The notes under the pieces were generated by a model that was given only the letters and a program-made list of their open reading frames with translations, was not told the origin of the DNA and searched no databases. Made by a program: the position numbers and the translations under genes. Below, piece by piece: positions 48,182-57,223 of a stretch of DNA of 64,000 nucleotides. The stretch is from a marine gamma proteobacterium HTCC2080 (GTDB lineage Bacteria; Pseudomonadota; Gammaproteobacteria; Pseudomonadales; Halieaceae): NCBI GenBank assembly GCA_000169115.1, contig AAVV01000003.1, positions 124,001 through 188,000 of the forward strand. The letters run 5' to 3'. Position 1 is the first letter of the stretch, and every line of letters begins with the position of its first letter.

Positions 48182-48814
48182 TCAAACGCGGACACGGAGC
48201 TCGACAAGATACCTTGTCTCTTCAAGACCAGGAACTTCAAGTTCATGTAAAGCCACTAGCTCCGCTAAGTTATCAATCTCATTGAGCTCAGCATGCACAC
48301 CTGCCGACTTCATGGCGAAAATATGTCCTTGTGGTGATAACAAGTGCTGACAAGAGTTAATCATTGAACTCAAACTGGCAAATGCTCGACTCACAATGCA
48401 ATCATAACCCCGATCAACTTGAAAGTTTTCAACCCGCGTTTCTTTAATATCGACGTTCGTGAGAAGTAAGTCATTTTTTACTTGGAATAAGAACCGCGTT
48501 TTCTTTCCATTACCGTCTAGCAAATGAAAGCGTTGGTCAGGGAAGGCGACTGCAAGCGGAATACCTGGCAAGCCAGGGCCTGTGCCTACGTCTAAAGTAA
48601 TGCCCGCGGGAATGTGGGGGCTAATTGCCAAACTATCTAACAGATGGCGAGTAACCATCGCCATGGGATCGCGCACCGCTGTTAAATTGTAGGCACGGTT
48701 CCAACGATTAATCAGCTCTACATAAGCAATAAGTTTTTTTTGTTGTGCCGCAGAGAGGGGCAAATCAAGCTGCGTCAATGCACGCTCTAGTTGCTGCGCT
48801 AGAGCATCATGCAT
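48182..48814 (-). CDS. rsmG: 16S rRNA (guanine527-N7)-methyltransferase
   Basis: A 210-residue SAM methyltransferase (E. coli GidB 207) modifying G527 near the streptomycin site. Visible blocks are [23 protein letters not shown] and the SAM motif [19 protein letters not shown]. It overlaps the 3' end of mnmG by 8 nt and precedes parA, the classic gidA-gidB-par order. Confidence 0.96.
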   Translation of the reverse strand: MHDALAQQLERALTQLDLPLSAAQQKKLIAYVELINRWNRAYNLTAVRDPMAMVTRHLLDSLAISPHIPAGITLDVGTGPGLPGIPLAVAFPDQRFHLLDGNGKKTRFLFQVKNDLLLTNVDIKETRVENFQVDRGYDCIVSRAFASLSSMINSCQHLLSPQGHIFAMKSAGVHAELNEIDNLAELVALHELEVPGLEETRYLVELRVRV

Positions 48815-50702
48815 TAGCAGCTTTTTTCACCCCATCCTTACGTTTGATATACACCAGTAATAGCGATAGCGCCGCAGGAGTTACACCAGAAATGCGCCCA
48901 GCCCTAGCGATCGTTGAAGGTCTAGCAGCAGTGAGCTTTTGTTGAATTTCATTAGAAAGCCCCCTCACATTTGCGAAATCAATATCATCAGGAATTACAG
49001 CCGACTCTTGTCGATGGAGCTTAGCAATATCTTCTGCCTGACGTTCGATATAGCCCGCGTACTTAATCTGCGTAGCGACCTGATCTGCAGCGTGTTCCGT
49101 TGTTACACAGGCGGTGCCAGACAATCCAGCAACATCATGATATTCCAACTCTGGTCGCCTTAATAAATCTGCTAGTGAGTACTCACGTACTAGTGGCTTC
49201 TTTATTTTTGGTGTTAATTGTTCGGCCTGAGTAGAGCCTGGTTGGATATAGGTAGTTTCCAGCCGATGCAACTCTTCTTCAATCGTGGCTTTCCGTGTCG
49301 TAAACGTGTCCCATTGTTCGTCAGTAACAAGACCTAAGTTTCGTCCGTGTTCAGTCAGCCTTAAGTCAGCATTATCTTCCCTAAGTAACAGTCGGTATTC
49401 TGCTCGAGAGGTAAACATACGATAAGGCTCTTGAGTTCCTAACGTTACAAGATCATCAACTAACACACCGATATACGCCTCGTCGCGGCCCGGCTCCCAG
49501 GCCGGTCGGTCAGCGGCTTTTTGAGCAGCATTCACTCCTGCGAGCAAGCCTTGAGCAGCCGCTTCCTCGTACCCGGTCGTGCCGTTAATCTGACCAGCAA
49601 AAAATAAACCTTCTATCTCTCGAGTTTCTAACGAATGTTTTAGATCTCGTGGGTCGAAATAATCATATTCAATGGCATAGCCAGGGCGCGTAATGTGTGC
49701 TGATTGCATGCCTGCAATCGAACGTACGAGGTTTAATTGGACGTCAAAAGGTAAGCTTGTTGAGATTCCATTGGGATAGAGCTCGGTTGTCGTTAATCCC
49801 TCTGGCTCCAAGAAAATTTGATGGGAATCTTTGTCTGCAAAGCGATGAATTTTATCTTCTATGCTTGGACAGTAGCGCGGCCCATTGCCTTCGATAACGC
49901 CTCCAAACAGCGGCGATCTATCGAGACCTTGCCGAATAATATCGTGGGTTTGAGTATTGGTTTCAGTGACCCAGCAGCACATTTGCTGAGGGTGGTCACT
50001 CCTATCACCGTATAACGACATAACCGGTCGAGGCTCATCACCCCATTGTTCTTGCAGCGCAGAAAAATCGACGGTTCTTGCATCAACTCTTGGCGGAGTG
50101 CCTGTTTTTAAACGACCAACCCGAGGGCAGAGTTCACGCAAACGATCAGCCAAGCTAATGGAGGCCGCGTCACCAGCACGGCCACCTTCGTGCTGCGACA
50201 TGCCTGTATGCAATCGACCACGCAAAAAAGTACCCGCCGTTAAAACGACCGTATGGCCTTTAAACTTGAGGCCGTTACGAGTCACTGCTCCGGAAACTCG
50301 ATGTCCGTCCAGCGTTAAGTCCTCTACGGAATCCTGAAAGATATCGAGGTTGGGTTGGTTAAGGAGTGTCGTTCGTATGAAGTTTCGATAGAGCACACGA
50401 TCTGATTGTGCGCGCGTCGCTCTTACAGCTGGCCCTTTACGGCGATTTAATACCCTAAATTGAATACCTGCATGATCCGCTGCTCGTGCCATAACACCAC
50501 CAAGGGCATCAACCTCTCGAACCAGGTGGCTCTTACCAATTCCACCAATAGCAGGGTTGCAAGACATTTGGCCGAGAGTGTCGATAGCATGAGTTAACAA
50601 TAGCGTTTTCGCGCCTGTACGTGCCGCCGCTAGTGCAGCTTCTGTACCGGCATGTCCACCGCCGACCACAAGAACGTCATAGTGTTGAATTAAAGCTGTC
50701 AC
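48807..50702 (-). CDS. mnmG: tRNA uridine-5-carboxymethylaminomethyl modification enzyme MnmG
   Basis: A 631-residue FAD enzyme (E. coli GidA 629). The dinucleotide-binding [19 protein letters not shown] is at 12-30; [35 protein letters not shown] and the C-terminal [13 protein letters not shown] are family blocks. With MnmE it makes the (c)mnm5U34 modification. A 553-bp non-coding gap separates it from mnmE. An exact SlmA-type 12-bp palindrome lies inside the reading frame at 49175-49186. Confidence 0.97.
   Translation of the reverse strand: MTALIQHYDVLVVGGGHAGTEAALAAARTGAKTLLLTHAIDTLGQMSCNPAIGGIGKSHLVREVDALGGVMARAADHAGIQFRVLNRRKGPAVRATRAQSDRVLYRNFIRTTLLNQPNLDIFQDSVEDLTLDGHRVSGAVTRNGLKFKGHTVVLTAGTFLRGRLHTGMSQHEGGRAGDAASISLADRLRELCPRVGRLKTGTPPRVDARTVDFSALQEQWGDEPRPVMSLYGDRSDHPQQMCCWVTETNTQTHDIIRQGLDRSPLFGGVIEGNGPRYCPSIEDKIHRFADKDSHQIFLEPEGLTTTELYPNGISTSLPFDVQLNLVRSIAGMQSAHITRPGYAIEYDYFDPRDLKHSLETREIEGLFFAGQINGTTGYEEAAAQGLLAGVNAAQKAADRPAWEPGRDEAYIGVLVDDLVTLGTQEPYRMFTSRAEYRLLLREDNADLRLTEHGRNLGLVTDEQWDTFTTRKATIEEELHRLETTYIQPGSTQAEQLTPKIKKPLVREYSLADLLRRPELEYHDVAGLSGTACVTTEHAADQVATQIKYAGYIERQAEDIAKLHRQESAVIPDDIDFANVRGLSNEIQQKLTAARPSTIARAGRISGVTPAALSLLLVYIKRKDGVKKAANA
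49175..49186. promoter_or_regulatory. SlmA-binding-site (SBS) consensus match within mnmG
   Basis: GTGAGTACTCAC is a perfect 12-bp palindrome identical to the SlmA consensus as I recall it from E. coli. It lies in the coding sequence of mnmG, close to the presumed origin. slmA itself is in this window at 12208-12807. Confidence 0.7.
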
Positions 50703-51255
50703 GCTGTGCTGCTCTTTCTTTCGCTGAAGGCGGAGTATAGATCCCTATTCTGCTTAGTAAAATGGGGTTTGTACCGATATAAATCTGACGAGGGCTGAGT
50801 ATAGTCTGACGTTGGAAGTGTTTAGTTACTCACACTGAAGATCTTAAGTATTTAATAATAGAGTTATATAGTGAGTAGGTAAGTTACTTTAATGCTGTTG
50901 TTATTAGGGGCCCTCAAATCTGTGGAAAAGGCTTAAACGCCCCACTATTATTGGCTTTCACAACGGTATAAGCATTGGGTTAAAGGCACTTGTCGATCGG
51001 TATATCCTCTGGAGTAGTAGTGGATAACAATGTGCCTATTGATCGGGGTGGAATGTACATTTATCACCCACAGGTTTGCAGATTGGTTGTTCACAATGGA
51101 AAGGTCAGTGCTCTGTTGTAGGTGTGAGGTTTTTAGGCTGGCCTTTATTAATGGGTTATCTCGGGGAATTTCTGGGGACATCTTCTGGATGAGCTGTGTT
51201 TAACCTATGAATATGCCTACGCCTTCAAGTGGCGTCATCAGCACGTTCCCGTTAT
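50703..51255. other. mnmE-mnmG intergenic region with DnaA-box-like sites
   Basis: A 553-bp gap without a supported gene. It contains an A/T-rich stretch (about 50847-50900) and two one-mismatch DnaA boxes in the same orientation: TGTGGAAAA (50931-50939) and AGTGGATAA (51019-51027). It must also hold the mnmG promoter. Enterobacteria and vibrios place oriC next to mnmG, so this might be a secondary or vestigial origin; the perfect boxes are instead upstream of dnaA. Confidence 0.4.
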
Positions 51256-52578
51256 CTACTTACCGATACAGAAGCTCGAGAAAATTTCTCCTAAGAGGTC
51301 GTCGCTCGTCAACTTTCCTGTTATGGCCCCTAAAATGTCGTGGGTTTTCTTTAAGTCTTCAGCAAGAAGCTCTCCAGCCCGGGTTGCCAGAAATCGTTGT
51401 ACTGCCTCGGCTAGACTTGTGTGACCTTCACGTAATGCACGAAGGTGACGTTCGCGCGCACTGAAGCGATTTTCTGTTTGTTCGGTTATCCCTAGCGTTT
51501 CAAGAATAAGTTGTTTCAGTGCATCGATTCCCTCGCCTGTGTGAACAGAAACAGCGACAGCCTTACCTCCGTCTATAGGGCCTGGAGTTCTATCGGTTAG
51601 ATCAATCTTGTTAACCACCTTTATTCCTGAGGTGAGAGCGCTGTTTGATACATCTTTGGAGCTATCGTCTATCACTTCCAACAAAATATCTGCTTGGCTG
51701 ATGGCAGCTTCTGCCCGTCGTACCCCCTCTATTTCAACCGGGTCATTACTTGTTCTAAGCCCTGCCGTATCGATTAGCTCGAAGGGAACGCCACATATCA
51801 CTACGGTTTGTTTCAATACATCCCGGGTCGTTCCCGCGATATCCGTAACGATGGCGATATCTTCCCCTGACAGAGCGTTAAGTAAGCTGCTTTTTCCGAC
51901 GTTTGGTTTGCCAGCCAAAACAAGCGTTGCGCCACCTTGAAGAATTGCGCCTTCTTTTGCTTGCCGTATAAGTCGTGCTAGGTGCTCTAAAATAAGGTCG
52001 ACCTGCTGATCAACGTTGCCCTCTGAAATAAAGTCAATTTCTTCTTCAGGAAAATCTAGGGCGGCTTCTACGAAGACACGTAAGCCAGTGATATCTCGCA
52101 TAATCTGATTAATGGACGTGGAAAAAACGCCGCTAATGCTAGCTTGCGCTTGTCGCGCTGCGGTAGTGGAGTCAGCGGCAATTAAATCAGCGATGGCTTC
52201 GGCTTGAATGAGGTCGATGCGCCCATTAAGAAAGGCTCTTTCAGAAAATTCACCAGGGTTTGCATGACGAGCGCCAAGCTCTAGGCACCGTTGCAGCAAG
52301 AGCCCAATGACGACAGGCCCTCCATGACCTTGAAGCTCTACGCAATCTTCACCGGTAAATGACTGCGGTCCTGTAAACCCAATGACCAGCCCGTCATCAA
52401 TGACACGGTCATGTCTGTCAGTAAATTTGGCATAGTGCGCAAAGCGGTTATCAACACTGTCGCGCTGCGTAATAAGCAGCGCAATTTCTAGTGCCTTTGC
52501 ACCAGATAATCTGACAATACCTATGCCGCCGCGTCCAGGAGCAGTCGCTACGGCGGCTATTGTTTCCATAGGTGTCAC
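51256..52578 (-). CDS. mnmE: tRNA modification GTPase MnmE
   Basis: A 440-residue GTPase (E. coli 454) acting with MnmG on wobble uridines. The N-terminal tetrahydrofolate-binding domain begins IAAVATAPGRGGIGIVRLSG; the G domain carries GKPNVGKSS (223-231), DIAGTTRD and the DTAGLR region; the C-terminus ends FCIGK with the conserved cysteine. The start may be the first ATG or one three codons in. It is 29 nt from yidC. Confidence 0.96.
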   Translation of the reverse strand: MTPMETIAAVATAPGRGGIGIVRLSGAKALEIALLITQRDSVDNRFAHYAKFTDRHDRVIDDGLVIGFTGPQSFTGEDCVELQGHGGPVVIGLLLQRCLELGARHANPGEFSERAFLNGRIDLIQAEAIADLIAADSTTAARQAQASISGVFSTSINQIMRDITGLRVFVEAALDFPEEEIDFISEGNVDQQVDLILEHLARLIRQAKEGAILQGGATLVLAGKPNVGKSSLLNALSGEDIAIVTDIAGTTRDVLKQTVVICGVPFELIDTAGLRTSNDPVEIEGVRRAEAAISQADILLEVIDDSSKDVSNSALTSGIKVVNKIDLTDRTPGPIDGGKAVAVSVHTGEGIDALKQLILETLGITEQTENRFSARERHLRALREGHTSLAEAVQRFLATRAGELLAEDLKKTHDILGAITGKLTSDDLLGEIFSSFCIGK

Positions 52579-52607
52579 GTTTATAAGTGCCGTATTTTCT
52601 TCGTGGG

Positions 52608-54323
52608 TCAGCTCATGTCCCGCTCAATTTGTCGGGTAATGTAATACTGCTGTGCCATTGATAGCAGGTTGTTAACGACCCAGTACAGTACCAGACCGGC
52701 AGGGAACCAAAGGAAGAAGAAGGTGAAGACCACGGGGAGCCATTGCATTAGCTTGGCTTGCATCGGGTCGGGGGGTGGAGGGTTGAGTTTTTGCATGAAG
52801 AACATTGACGCGCCCATCATGAGTGGAAGCACGAAATAAGGGTCCATTACAGCGAGGTCTTTGATCCACAGCGCGAATGGCGCTTGACGAAGTTCAACGG
52901 ACTCCATAAGCACCCAATATAGAGCGATAAAGACGGGCATTTGAACAAGAATGGGAAGGCATCCCCCCATCGGATTAATTTTCTCTTTTTTATAGAGCTC
53001 CATCATTGCCTGGGACTGTTTTTGTTTGTCGTTAGCATGTTGTTCTTTAATTGCGACCATTTTCGGCTGGGCTTTGCGCATTTTTGCCATTGACCGATAA
53101 CTCGCGGCGGACAATTTAAAGAAAGCCGTTTTTATCAATAGCGTCAGCAAAATAATGGCAACGCCCCAGTTAATAACCACCGATTGAATTTGTGTCAGGA
53201 GCCAAAACAGCGGTTTTCCAATCCACCAAAGCCAACCGTAATCGACAACGAGCTCTAAGTGTGGTGCTAATTCGGCGAGGGTGTATTGGTCTTTAGGGCC
53301 GGCATAGAACTGGGTGTTCCAGCTACCCGTTTGTCCTGGGGCAATACGTAATGGCTCACTGGTAAATCCAGCGATATTGAAACCATCCCGTGTTCTACGA
53401 GTGGAATAAGTGTGAGTAGCCTCCGCATCGGGTACTAGAGCGGCGGTAAAGTAATGTTGGAGCATTGCGATCCAGCCACCTGTTTGTTGGGTTTTCCAGG
53501 GGTCGTCAGCGATATCAGCAAACGTGAATTTCTCGTAGCGATTCTCGGGGGTTGTTGTTGCGGCGCCCAAAAATGGCTGCATGCCGAAGCCACTGGTGTC
53601 CGCACTGGGGGCAGGGGAGCTATCGCGTTTGAGTTGTGCGAATGGAATAGACTGCCAGATTTCAGTTCCGTTATTTACGATGTGGTAGCTGACTTCAATG
53701 GTGTAAGTATTGGGGGCTACAGTGAAGTGTTTTTCGACGGCCACACCAGGTGGTGTGTCTCTAGCGGAGAGGACGATGGTTTTGGAGCCGCTAGTTGCGT
53801 CGTAGCGATTTTTTGCAGCGTCGTAAATTGCCCGGCCGTTGGTATCAATGCCATCGGGGCCTACCAAGCCGGATTGCATGATATATGTTCGCTCTGAGCT
53901 CCTTTCTAACAAGACTAGCGGTGTGTCTGGGTCTTCAATACGTTCCGGATACTTTGTTAGAGAGGTTTCAATGATGTCCCCACCTCGTAAGTCGACCACA
54001 AATTCAAGAACATCGTTTTTAATAACGATAATATTCTTGGGCTCGCTACTGGCAAGCGGGGTGTTAGTTTGGGGGGCTAGGGCTGGCAGTATCGTCGGGA
54101 CATCATCAGAGTTTGCTGCTGTATCGTAGATATCTGAGCGGTTTGCAATGCCCGTTGGTTGTTCTTGAGGGCTCGCAGCGGGGCTACTAAAGGAATTAGC
54201 AATTCGAGGTGAAGTGTCCTGCGTTGCTGCGACACGCTGATCTTTAAAAACATTCCACTCAGTTAAAAGCATGAATGAAAGTACTGCTGCAGCAGCTATG
54301 AGTAGATAACGTTGTATGTCCAT
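52608..54323 (-). CDS. yidC: membrane protein insertase YidC
   Basis: A 571-residue insertase (E. coli 548): an N-terminal membrane anchor (about 5-20), a large periplasmic beta domain, then the conserved C-terminal five-helix insertase core with KTAFFKLSAASYRSMAKMRKAQPKM, INPMGGCLPILVQMPVFIALYWVLMESVELR and a terminal WVVNNLLSMAQQYYI. It belongs to the rpmH-rnpA-yidD-yidC-mnmE operon. Confidence 0.96.
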   Translation of the reverse strand: MDIQRYLLIAAAAVLSFMLLTEWNVFKDQRVAATQDTSPRIANSFSSPAASPQEQPTGIANRSDIYDTAANSDDVPTILPALAPQTNTPLASSEPKNIIVIKNDVLEFVVDLRGGDIIETSLTKYPERIEDPDTPLVLLERSSERTYIMQSGLVGPDGIDTNGRAIYDAAKNRYDATSGSKTIVLSARDTPPGVAVEKHFTVAPNTYTIEVSYHIVNNGTEIWQSIPFAQLKRDSSPAPSADTSGFGMQPFLGAATTTPENRYEKFTFADIADDPWKTQQTGGWIAMLQHYFTAALVPDAEATHTYSTRRTRDGFNIAGFTSEPLRIAPGQTGSWNTQFYAGPKDQYTLAELAPHLELVVDYGWLWWIGKPLFWLLTQIQSVVINWGVAIILLTLLIKTAFFKLSAASYRSMAKMRKAQPKMVAIKEQHANDKQKQSQAMMELYKKEKINPMGGCLPILVQMPVFIALYWVLMESVELRQAPFALWIKDLAVMDPYFVLPLMMGASMFFMQKLNPPPPDPMQAKLMQWLPVVFTFFFLWFPAGLVLYWVVNNLLSMAQQYYITRQIERDMS

Positions 54324-54385
54324 GGTTTCTTCTGGGTCAGTTCATGATGACAGCGAGCTTGTGCTGTCTATGGATGAAGTTCATT

Positions 54386-54637
54386 TTAGTCTATTGGCAC
54401 GGGATCATACCCGCCTTCGCACCAAGGATGACAGCGACTTAACCTACGAACGCCTAGCCAACAGCCTTTAAAAAAGCCATGCCGGGTTATCGCTTCTTCT
54501 GTGTAGTTCGAGCATGTGGGCTCAAACCGACATGCTCGTCCTATCCAAGGGCTCAGGATTAGCCTATATAAATGTATGAGCTTTATTGCTGTGTAGGACA
54601 ACGCCGCTTTAGCTCTGTTTAAGATGTTGAGCTTCAT
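54386..54637 (-). CDS. yidD: membrane protein insertion efficiency factor YidD
   Basis: An 83-residue protein carrying LIHLYRLILSPWIGRACRFEPTCSNYTEEAI and LSRCHPWCEGGYDPVP, the diagnostic Cys-rich YidD pattern. I chose the ATG at 54635-54637, which overlaps the rnpA TGA (ATGA) and matches the family N-terminus. It lies between rnpA and yidC and helps insertion of YidC substrates. Confidence 0.95.
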   Translation of the reverse strand: MKLNILNRAKAALSYTAIKLIHLYRLILSPWIGRACRFEPTCSNYTEEAITRHGFFKGCWLGVRRLSRCHPWCEGGYDPVPID

Positions 54638-55005
54638 TGGTGGTTTGTTTGTTTTTGGGCTCTGTCGATTTTCTGCCAAAGCGTTGAGAACAGCACTCGT
54701 AGCTGCTGGTTGTCGAGCTCTGCTAAATCTCGTTTTGCTAGGAGCACGATGTCTCGCGGGTGCTTAAGAGAAGTGCTTCGAAAGAACTCCCGGGCGACAC
54801 GCTTTATGCGGTTACGTTGAACGGCAAGGCGCACGTTTTTCTTCGCGATAATTAACCCAAGCCGTGAGTGGCTTGGGTTAGGGATTGTTAGCAATAGGGC
54901 GTGTTTTGATCCGGCTCGTAGGTCACAGGTTTCAAAAACAGCCGTGTAATCAAATGCGCACAGAAGCCGAGCAGTGCGGGGGAAAGTTTGATCGTCCCCG
55001 TTCAT
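54634..55005 (-). CDS. rnpA: ribonuclease P protein component
   Basis: A 123-residue basic protein (E. coli 119) that binds the RNase P RNA and assists tRNA 5' maturation. The signature RNRIKRVARE is at 64-73. Its start lies 47 nt after the rpmH stop; the C-terminus overlaps yidD by 4 nt. Confidence 0.95.
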   Translation of the reverse strand: MNGDDQTFPRTARLLCAFDYTAVFETCDLRAGSKHALLLTIPNPSHSRLGLIIAKKNVRLAVQRNRIKRVAREFFRSTSLKHPRDIVLLAKRDLAELDNQQLRVLFSTLWQKIDRAQKQTNHQ

Positions 55006-55052
55006 GGAATTGGCCGATGTATGTGTAACTGCAGCGCAGCGAAGACGCTTAG

Positions 55053-55187
55053 TTAGCAGGCTAGCTTTTTGCGTCCGCGTGCGCGGCGGCGGGCAATAAC
55101 CTGTCGACCGCTTTTGGTGGCCATGCGAGATCTAAAGCCGTGGGTGCGTTTGCGTTTGAGGACGCTGGGTTGGAATGTGCGCTTCAT
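55053..55187 (-). CDS. rpmH: 50S ribosomal protein L34
   Basis: A 44-residue highly basic protein starting [20 protein letters not shown]; the family is nearly invariant. The ATG at 55185-55187 gives the usual start (E. coli L34 has 46 residues). It is first in the operon with rnpA, yidD and yidC, read away from the presumed origin. Confidence 0.97.
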   Translation of the reverse strand: MKRTFQPSVLKRKRTHGFRSRMATKSGRQVIARRRARGRKKLAC

Positions 55188-55223
55188 GGCTGTCTGCCTG
55201 AGTCGGTAGTTGAAAGGGCGCGG

Positions 55224-55252
55224 AGTATACGTTGACGTTGGCACTGGAGCAA
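55224..55252 (-). promoter_or_regulatory. sigma-70 promoter of rpmH
   Basis: On the minus strand TTGCTC (plus 55247-55252) is separated by exactly 17 nt from TATACT (plus 55224-55229). It lies about 37 nt ahead of the rpmH start codon, giving a short leader. Confidence 0.65.
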
Positions 55253-55418
55253 GTCTTGAGTCTGCTTAGGATGGTGGTATTGGAGACAGAAAAAAAACTT
55301 GTTGGATTAAAAAGTAAGCGTTTACTAACGGCGCTTTACCGGCAATAGCTTTCGTTCGGAGTCCATTTTGAATTTATAGGGGGTCAGTGAACGTTAATTC
55401 ACCGCGGTTGTTAACAGC

Positions 55419-55427
55419 TTACACACA
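55419..55427 (+). promoter_or_regulatory. DnaA-box-like site, one mismatch
   Basis: TTACACACA differs from the TTATACACA box at one position and lies at the left of the presumed oriC, in the opposite orientation to the two perfect boxes. Confidence 0.45.
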
Positions 55428-55539
55428 GGTGATTGTGTGCTTGTGGGTTGCTTTTATCTGAGGGACGAGATAGGAAAAAATAAAACACTAAACGGTTGAT
55501 TATAAACAAATAAAAACAATTTGATTGGGTGGCGTTTTT

Positions 55540-55548
55540 GTGGATAAC
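55540..55548 (-). promoter_or_regulatory. perfect DnaA box
   Basis: TGTGGATAA is the reverse complement of the consensus TTATCCACA. It directly follows the A/T-rich tract, a classic DnaA-box/unwinding-element arrangement. Confidence 0.8.
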
Positions 55549-55642
55549 TAAGCATTCGGTCGTTGTTTTGTCGGCATGCAATTGGCAATATAGTTAATAA
55601 CCAGCCCTTGCCCGTCACGCAGTACAAATTATGCGCCCTAGC

Positions 55643-55651
55643 TGTGTATAA
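55643..55651 (-). promoter_or_regulatory. perfect DnaA box near dnaA
   Basis: TGTGTATAA is the reverse complement of TTATACACA, a consensus-compatible DnaA box. It lies 87 nt upstream of the dnaA start and could also mediate dnaA autoregulation. Confidence 0.75.
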
Positions 55652-55738
55652 CCACTTTAAATTTAGACTGTGCCAGACGGCGTGGTTTTTTCGTCGCTTT
55701 GCGCTTCATGCAGTTCTTAGCGCTTTTCGGAGTAACGT

Positions 55739-57172
55739 GTGTCCTTGAGAGCAATTAGTACAGATTCTTGGCAGTGGTGTTTAGGTCGCCTTGAGGATGA
55801 ATTACCGCCACAGCAATTCAACACCTGGATTAAGCCATTGCAAGCGAATGCAAGCGAAGGGGGGGTTACCCTCGCAGCGCCGAATCGCTTTATTCGAGAT
55901 TTTGTTGAGGAGCGTTATTCGGTGCTTATAGGTGAGGTGCTCGCAGAGTCGGGTGCTCAAAGTACAGAAGTTACCATTGTTGTGGGTGGTGCTCCTGTTT
56001 CTGTGGTCTCACCGGCCACCAGCACGATTTCCGGTACTGCAGGTGCTGCAGTTCCGTGCGCGTCTCAACCTATCGAAACTCCTGCTCGAGTAGCGAAAGA
56101 GCGTTTTGTTGCGCCGCCCAGGGCACCCGCTGTCCAAACAGTTCCCAGTCATCAGCATAATCTGGTTGAGGGGTATACCTTCCGTTCATTTGTGGAGGGT
56201 AAAAGTAATCAGTTAGCTTTGGCTGCAGCGCAGCAAGTTGCCGACAATCCAGGAGACTCTTACAACCCGCTTTTTCTTTATGGTGGTGTAGGTTTAGGAA
56301 AAACGCATCTGATGCATGCTGTGGGTAATTCACTGCGCAGGAAGAAGCCCGATGCGCGGATTGTTTATCTGCACTCAGAACGCTTTGTTGCGGATATGGT
56401 TAAGGCGCTGCAGCTCAATGCGATTAATGATTTCAAACGGTACTACCGGTCAGTTGACGCTTTGTTGATTGATGATATCCAGTTTTTTGCCAATAAAGAC
56501 CGCTCTCAGGAGGAGTTTTTTCATACCTTCAACGCACTATTAGAGGGTGGGCAGCAGATGATTTTGACCTGTGACCGTTACCCCAAAGAAATAAACGGTC
56601 TGGAAGAGCGCTTAAAGTCTCGATTTGGCTGGGGGCTGACGGTGGCGGTGGAGCCCCCGGAGCTGGAAACACGGGTTGCGATTCTAATGAAAAAAGCCGA
56701 GCAATCTGGAGTCACGTTGCCGCATGATGCTGCGTTTTTTATTGCTCAAAGGATCCGTTCTAATGTTCGTGAGCTTGAAGGTGCTTTGAAGCGAGTTATT
56801 GCTAGTGCAAACTTTACCGGCAGGCCTTTTGATATAGACCTAATAAAAGAAAGCCTGAAGGATCTGTTAGCGCTGCAAGATAAGCAGGTCAGTCTCGATA
56901 ATATTAAGCGTATTGTTGCTGAGTACTACAAAATTAAGTTGGCAGAGTTAATGTCAAAGCGTCGCAGTCGGTCGATCGCTCGTCCTCGCCAGGTGGCGAT
57001 GGCCCTATCCAAAGAGTTAACTAATCACAGCTTGCCGGAGATAGGTGATTCTTTTGGCGGAAGAGACCACACGACAGTTCTGCACGCATGTCGTAAGATA
57101 AAGGAACTTCGCGAAACAACATCTGATATTCGCGAGGACTACAAAAATTTATTGCGCTTGTTAACCACCTGA
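55739..57172 (+). CDS. dnaA: chromosomal replication initiator protein DnaA
   Basis: A 477-residue AAA+ initiator (E. coli 467). Domain I starts [25 protein letters not shown]; a Pro/Ala/Thr-rich domain II follows; the AAA+ core has Walker A GGVGLGKT (182-189) and LLIDDIQFF; domain IV ends with the signature [27 protein letters not shown] that reads DnaA boxes. The start is GTG at 55739 with GGAG upstream. First of the dnaA-dnaN-recF-gyrB operon, facing away from rpmH. Confidence 0.97.
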   Translation: MSLRAISTDSWQWCLGRLEDELPPQQFNTWIKPLQANASEGGVTLAAPNRFIRDFVEERYSVLIGEVLAESGAQSTEVTIVVGGAPVSVVSPATSTISGTAGAAVPCASQPIETPARVAKERFVAPPRAPAVQTVPSHQHNLVEGYTFRSFVEGKSNQLALAAAQQVADNPGDSYNPLFLYGGVGLGKTHLMHAVGNSLRRKKPDARIVYLHSERFVADMVKALQLNAINDFKRYYRSVDALLIDDIQFFANKDRSQEEFFHTFNALLEGGQQMILTCDRYPKEINGLEERLKSRFGWGLTVAVEPPELETRVAILMKKAEQSGVTLPHDAAFFIAQRIRSNVRELEGALKRVIASANFTGRPFDIDLIKESLKDLLALQDKQVSLDNIKRIVAEYYKIKLAELMSKRRSRSIARPRQVAMALSKELTNHSLPEIGDSFGGRDHTTVLHACRKIKELRETTSDIREDYKNLLRLLTT

Positions 57173-57223
57173 TCGTTGTTGCTTGAGGTGTTTTAGGCGC
57201 ATTTCTTTTGGAGCAGTTTGACC

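Larger units (their letters stand above)
55188..55738. other. oriC: probable chromosomal replication origin (oriC)
   Basis: A 551-bp gap between divergent rpmH (minus) and dnaA (plus). It contains two perfect consensus DnaA boxes, TGTGGATAA (55540-55548) and TGTGTATAA (55643-55651), a one-mismatch box TTACACACA (55419-55427), and an A/T-rich tract (about 55476-55530) suited to unwinding. Genes on both sides run outward, and dnaA, dnaN, parAB and parS are close. The rpmH promoter occupies the left end. Boundaries and minimal sequence are not determinable here. Confidence 0.75.

Noticed and set aside
50948-51181. 77-codon minus-strand frame in the mnmE-mnmG gap
   Set aside because: No family similarity, and the region looks regulatory or origin-like with A/T-rich DNA and DnaA-box-like sites.
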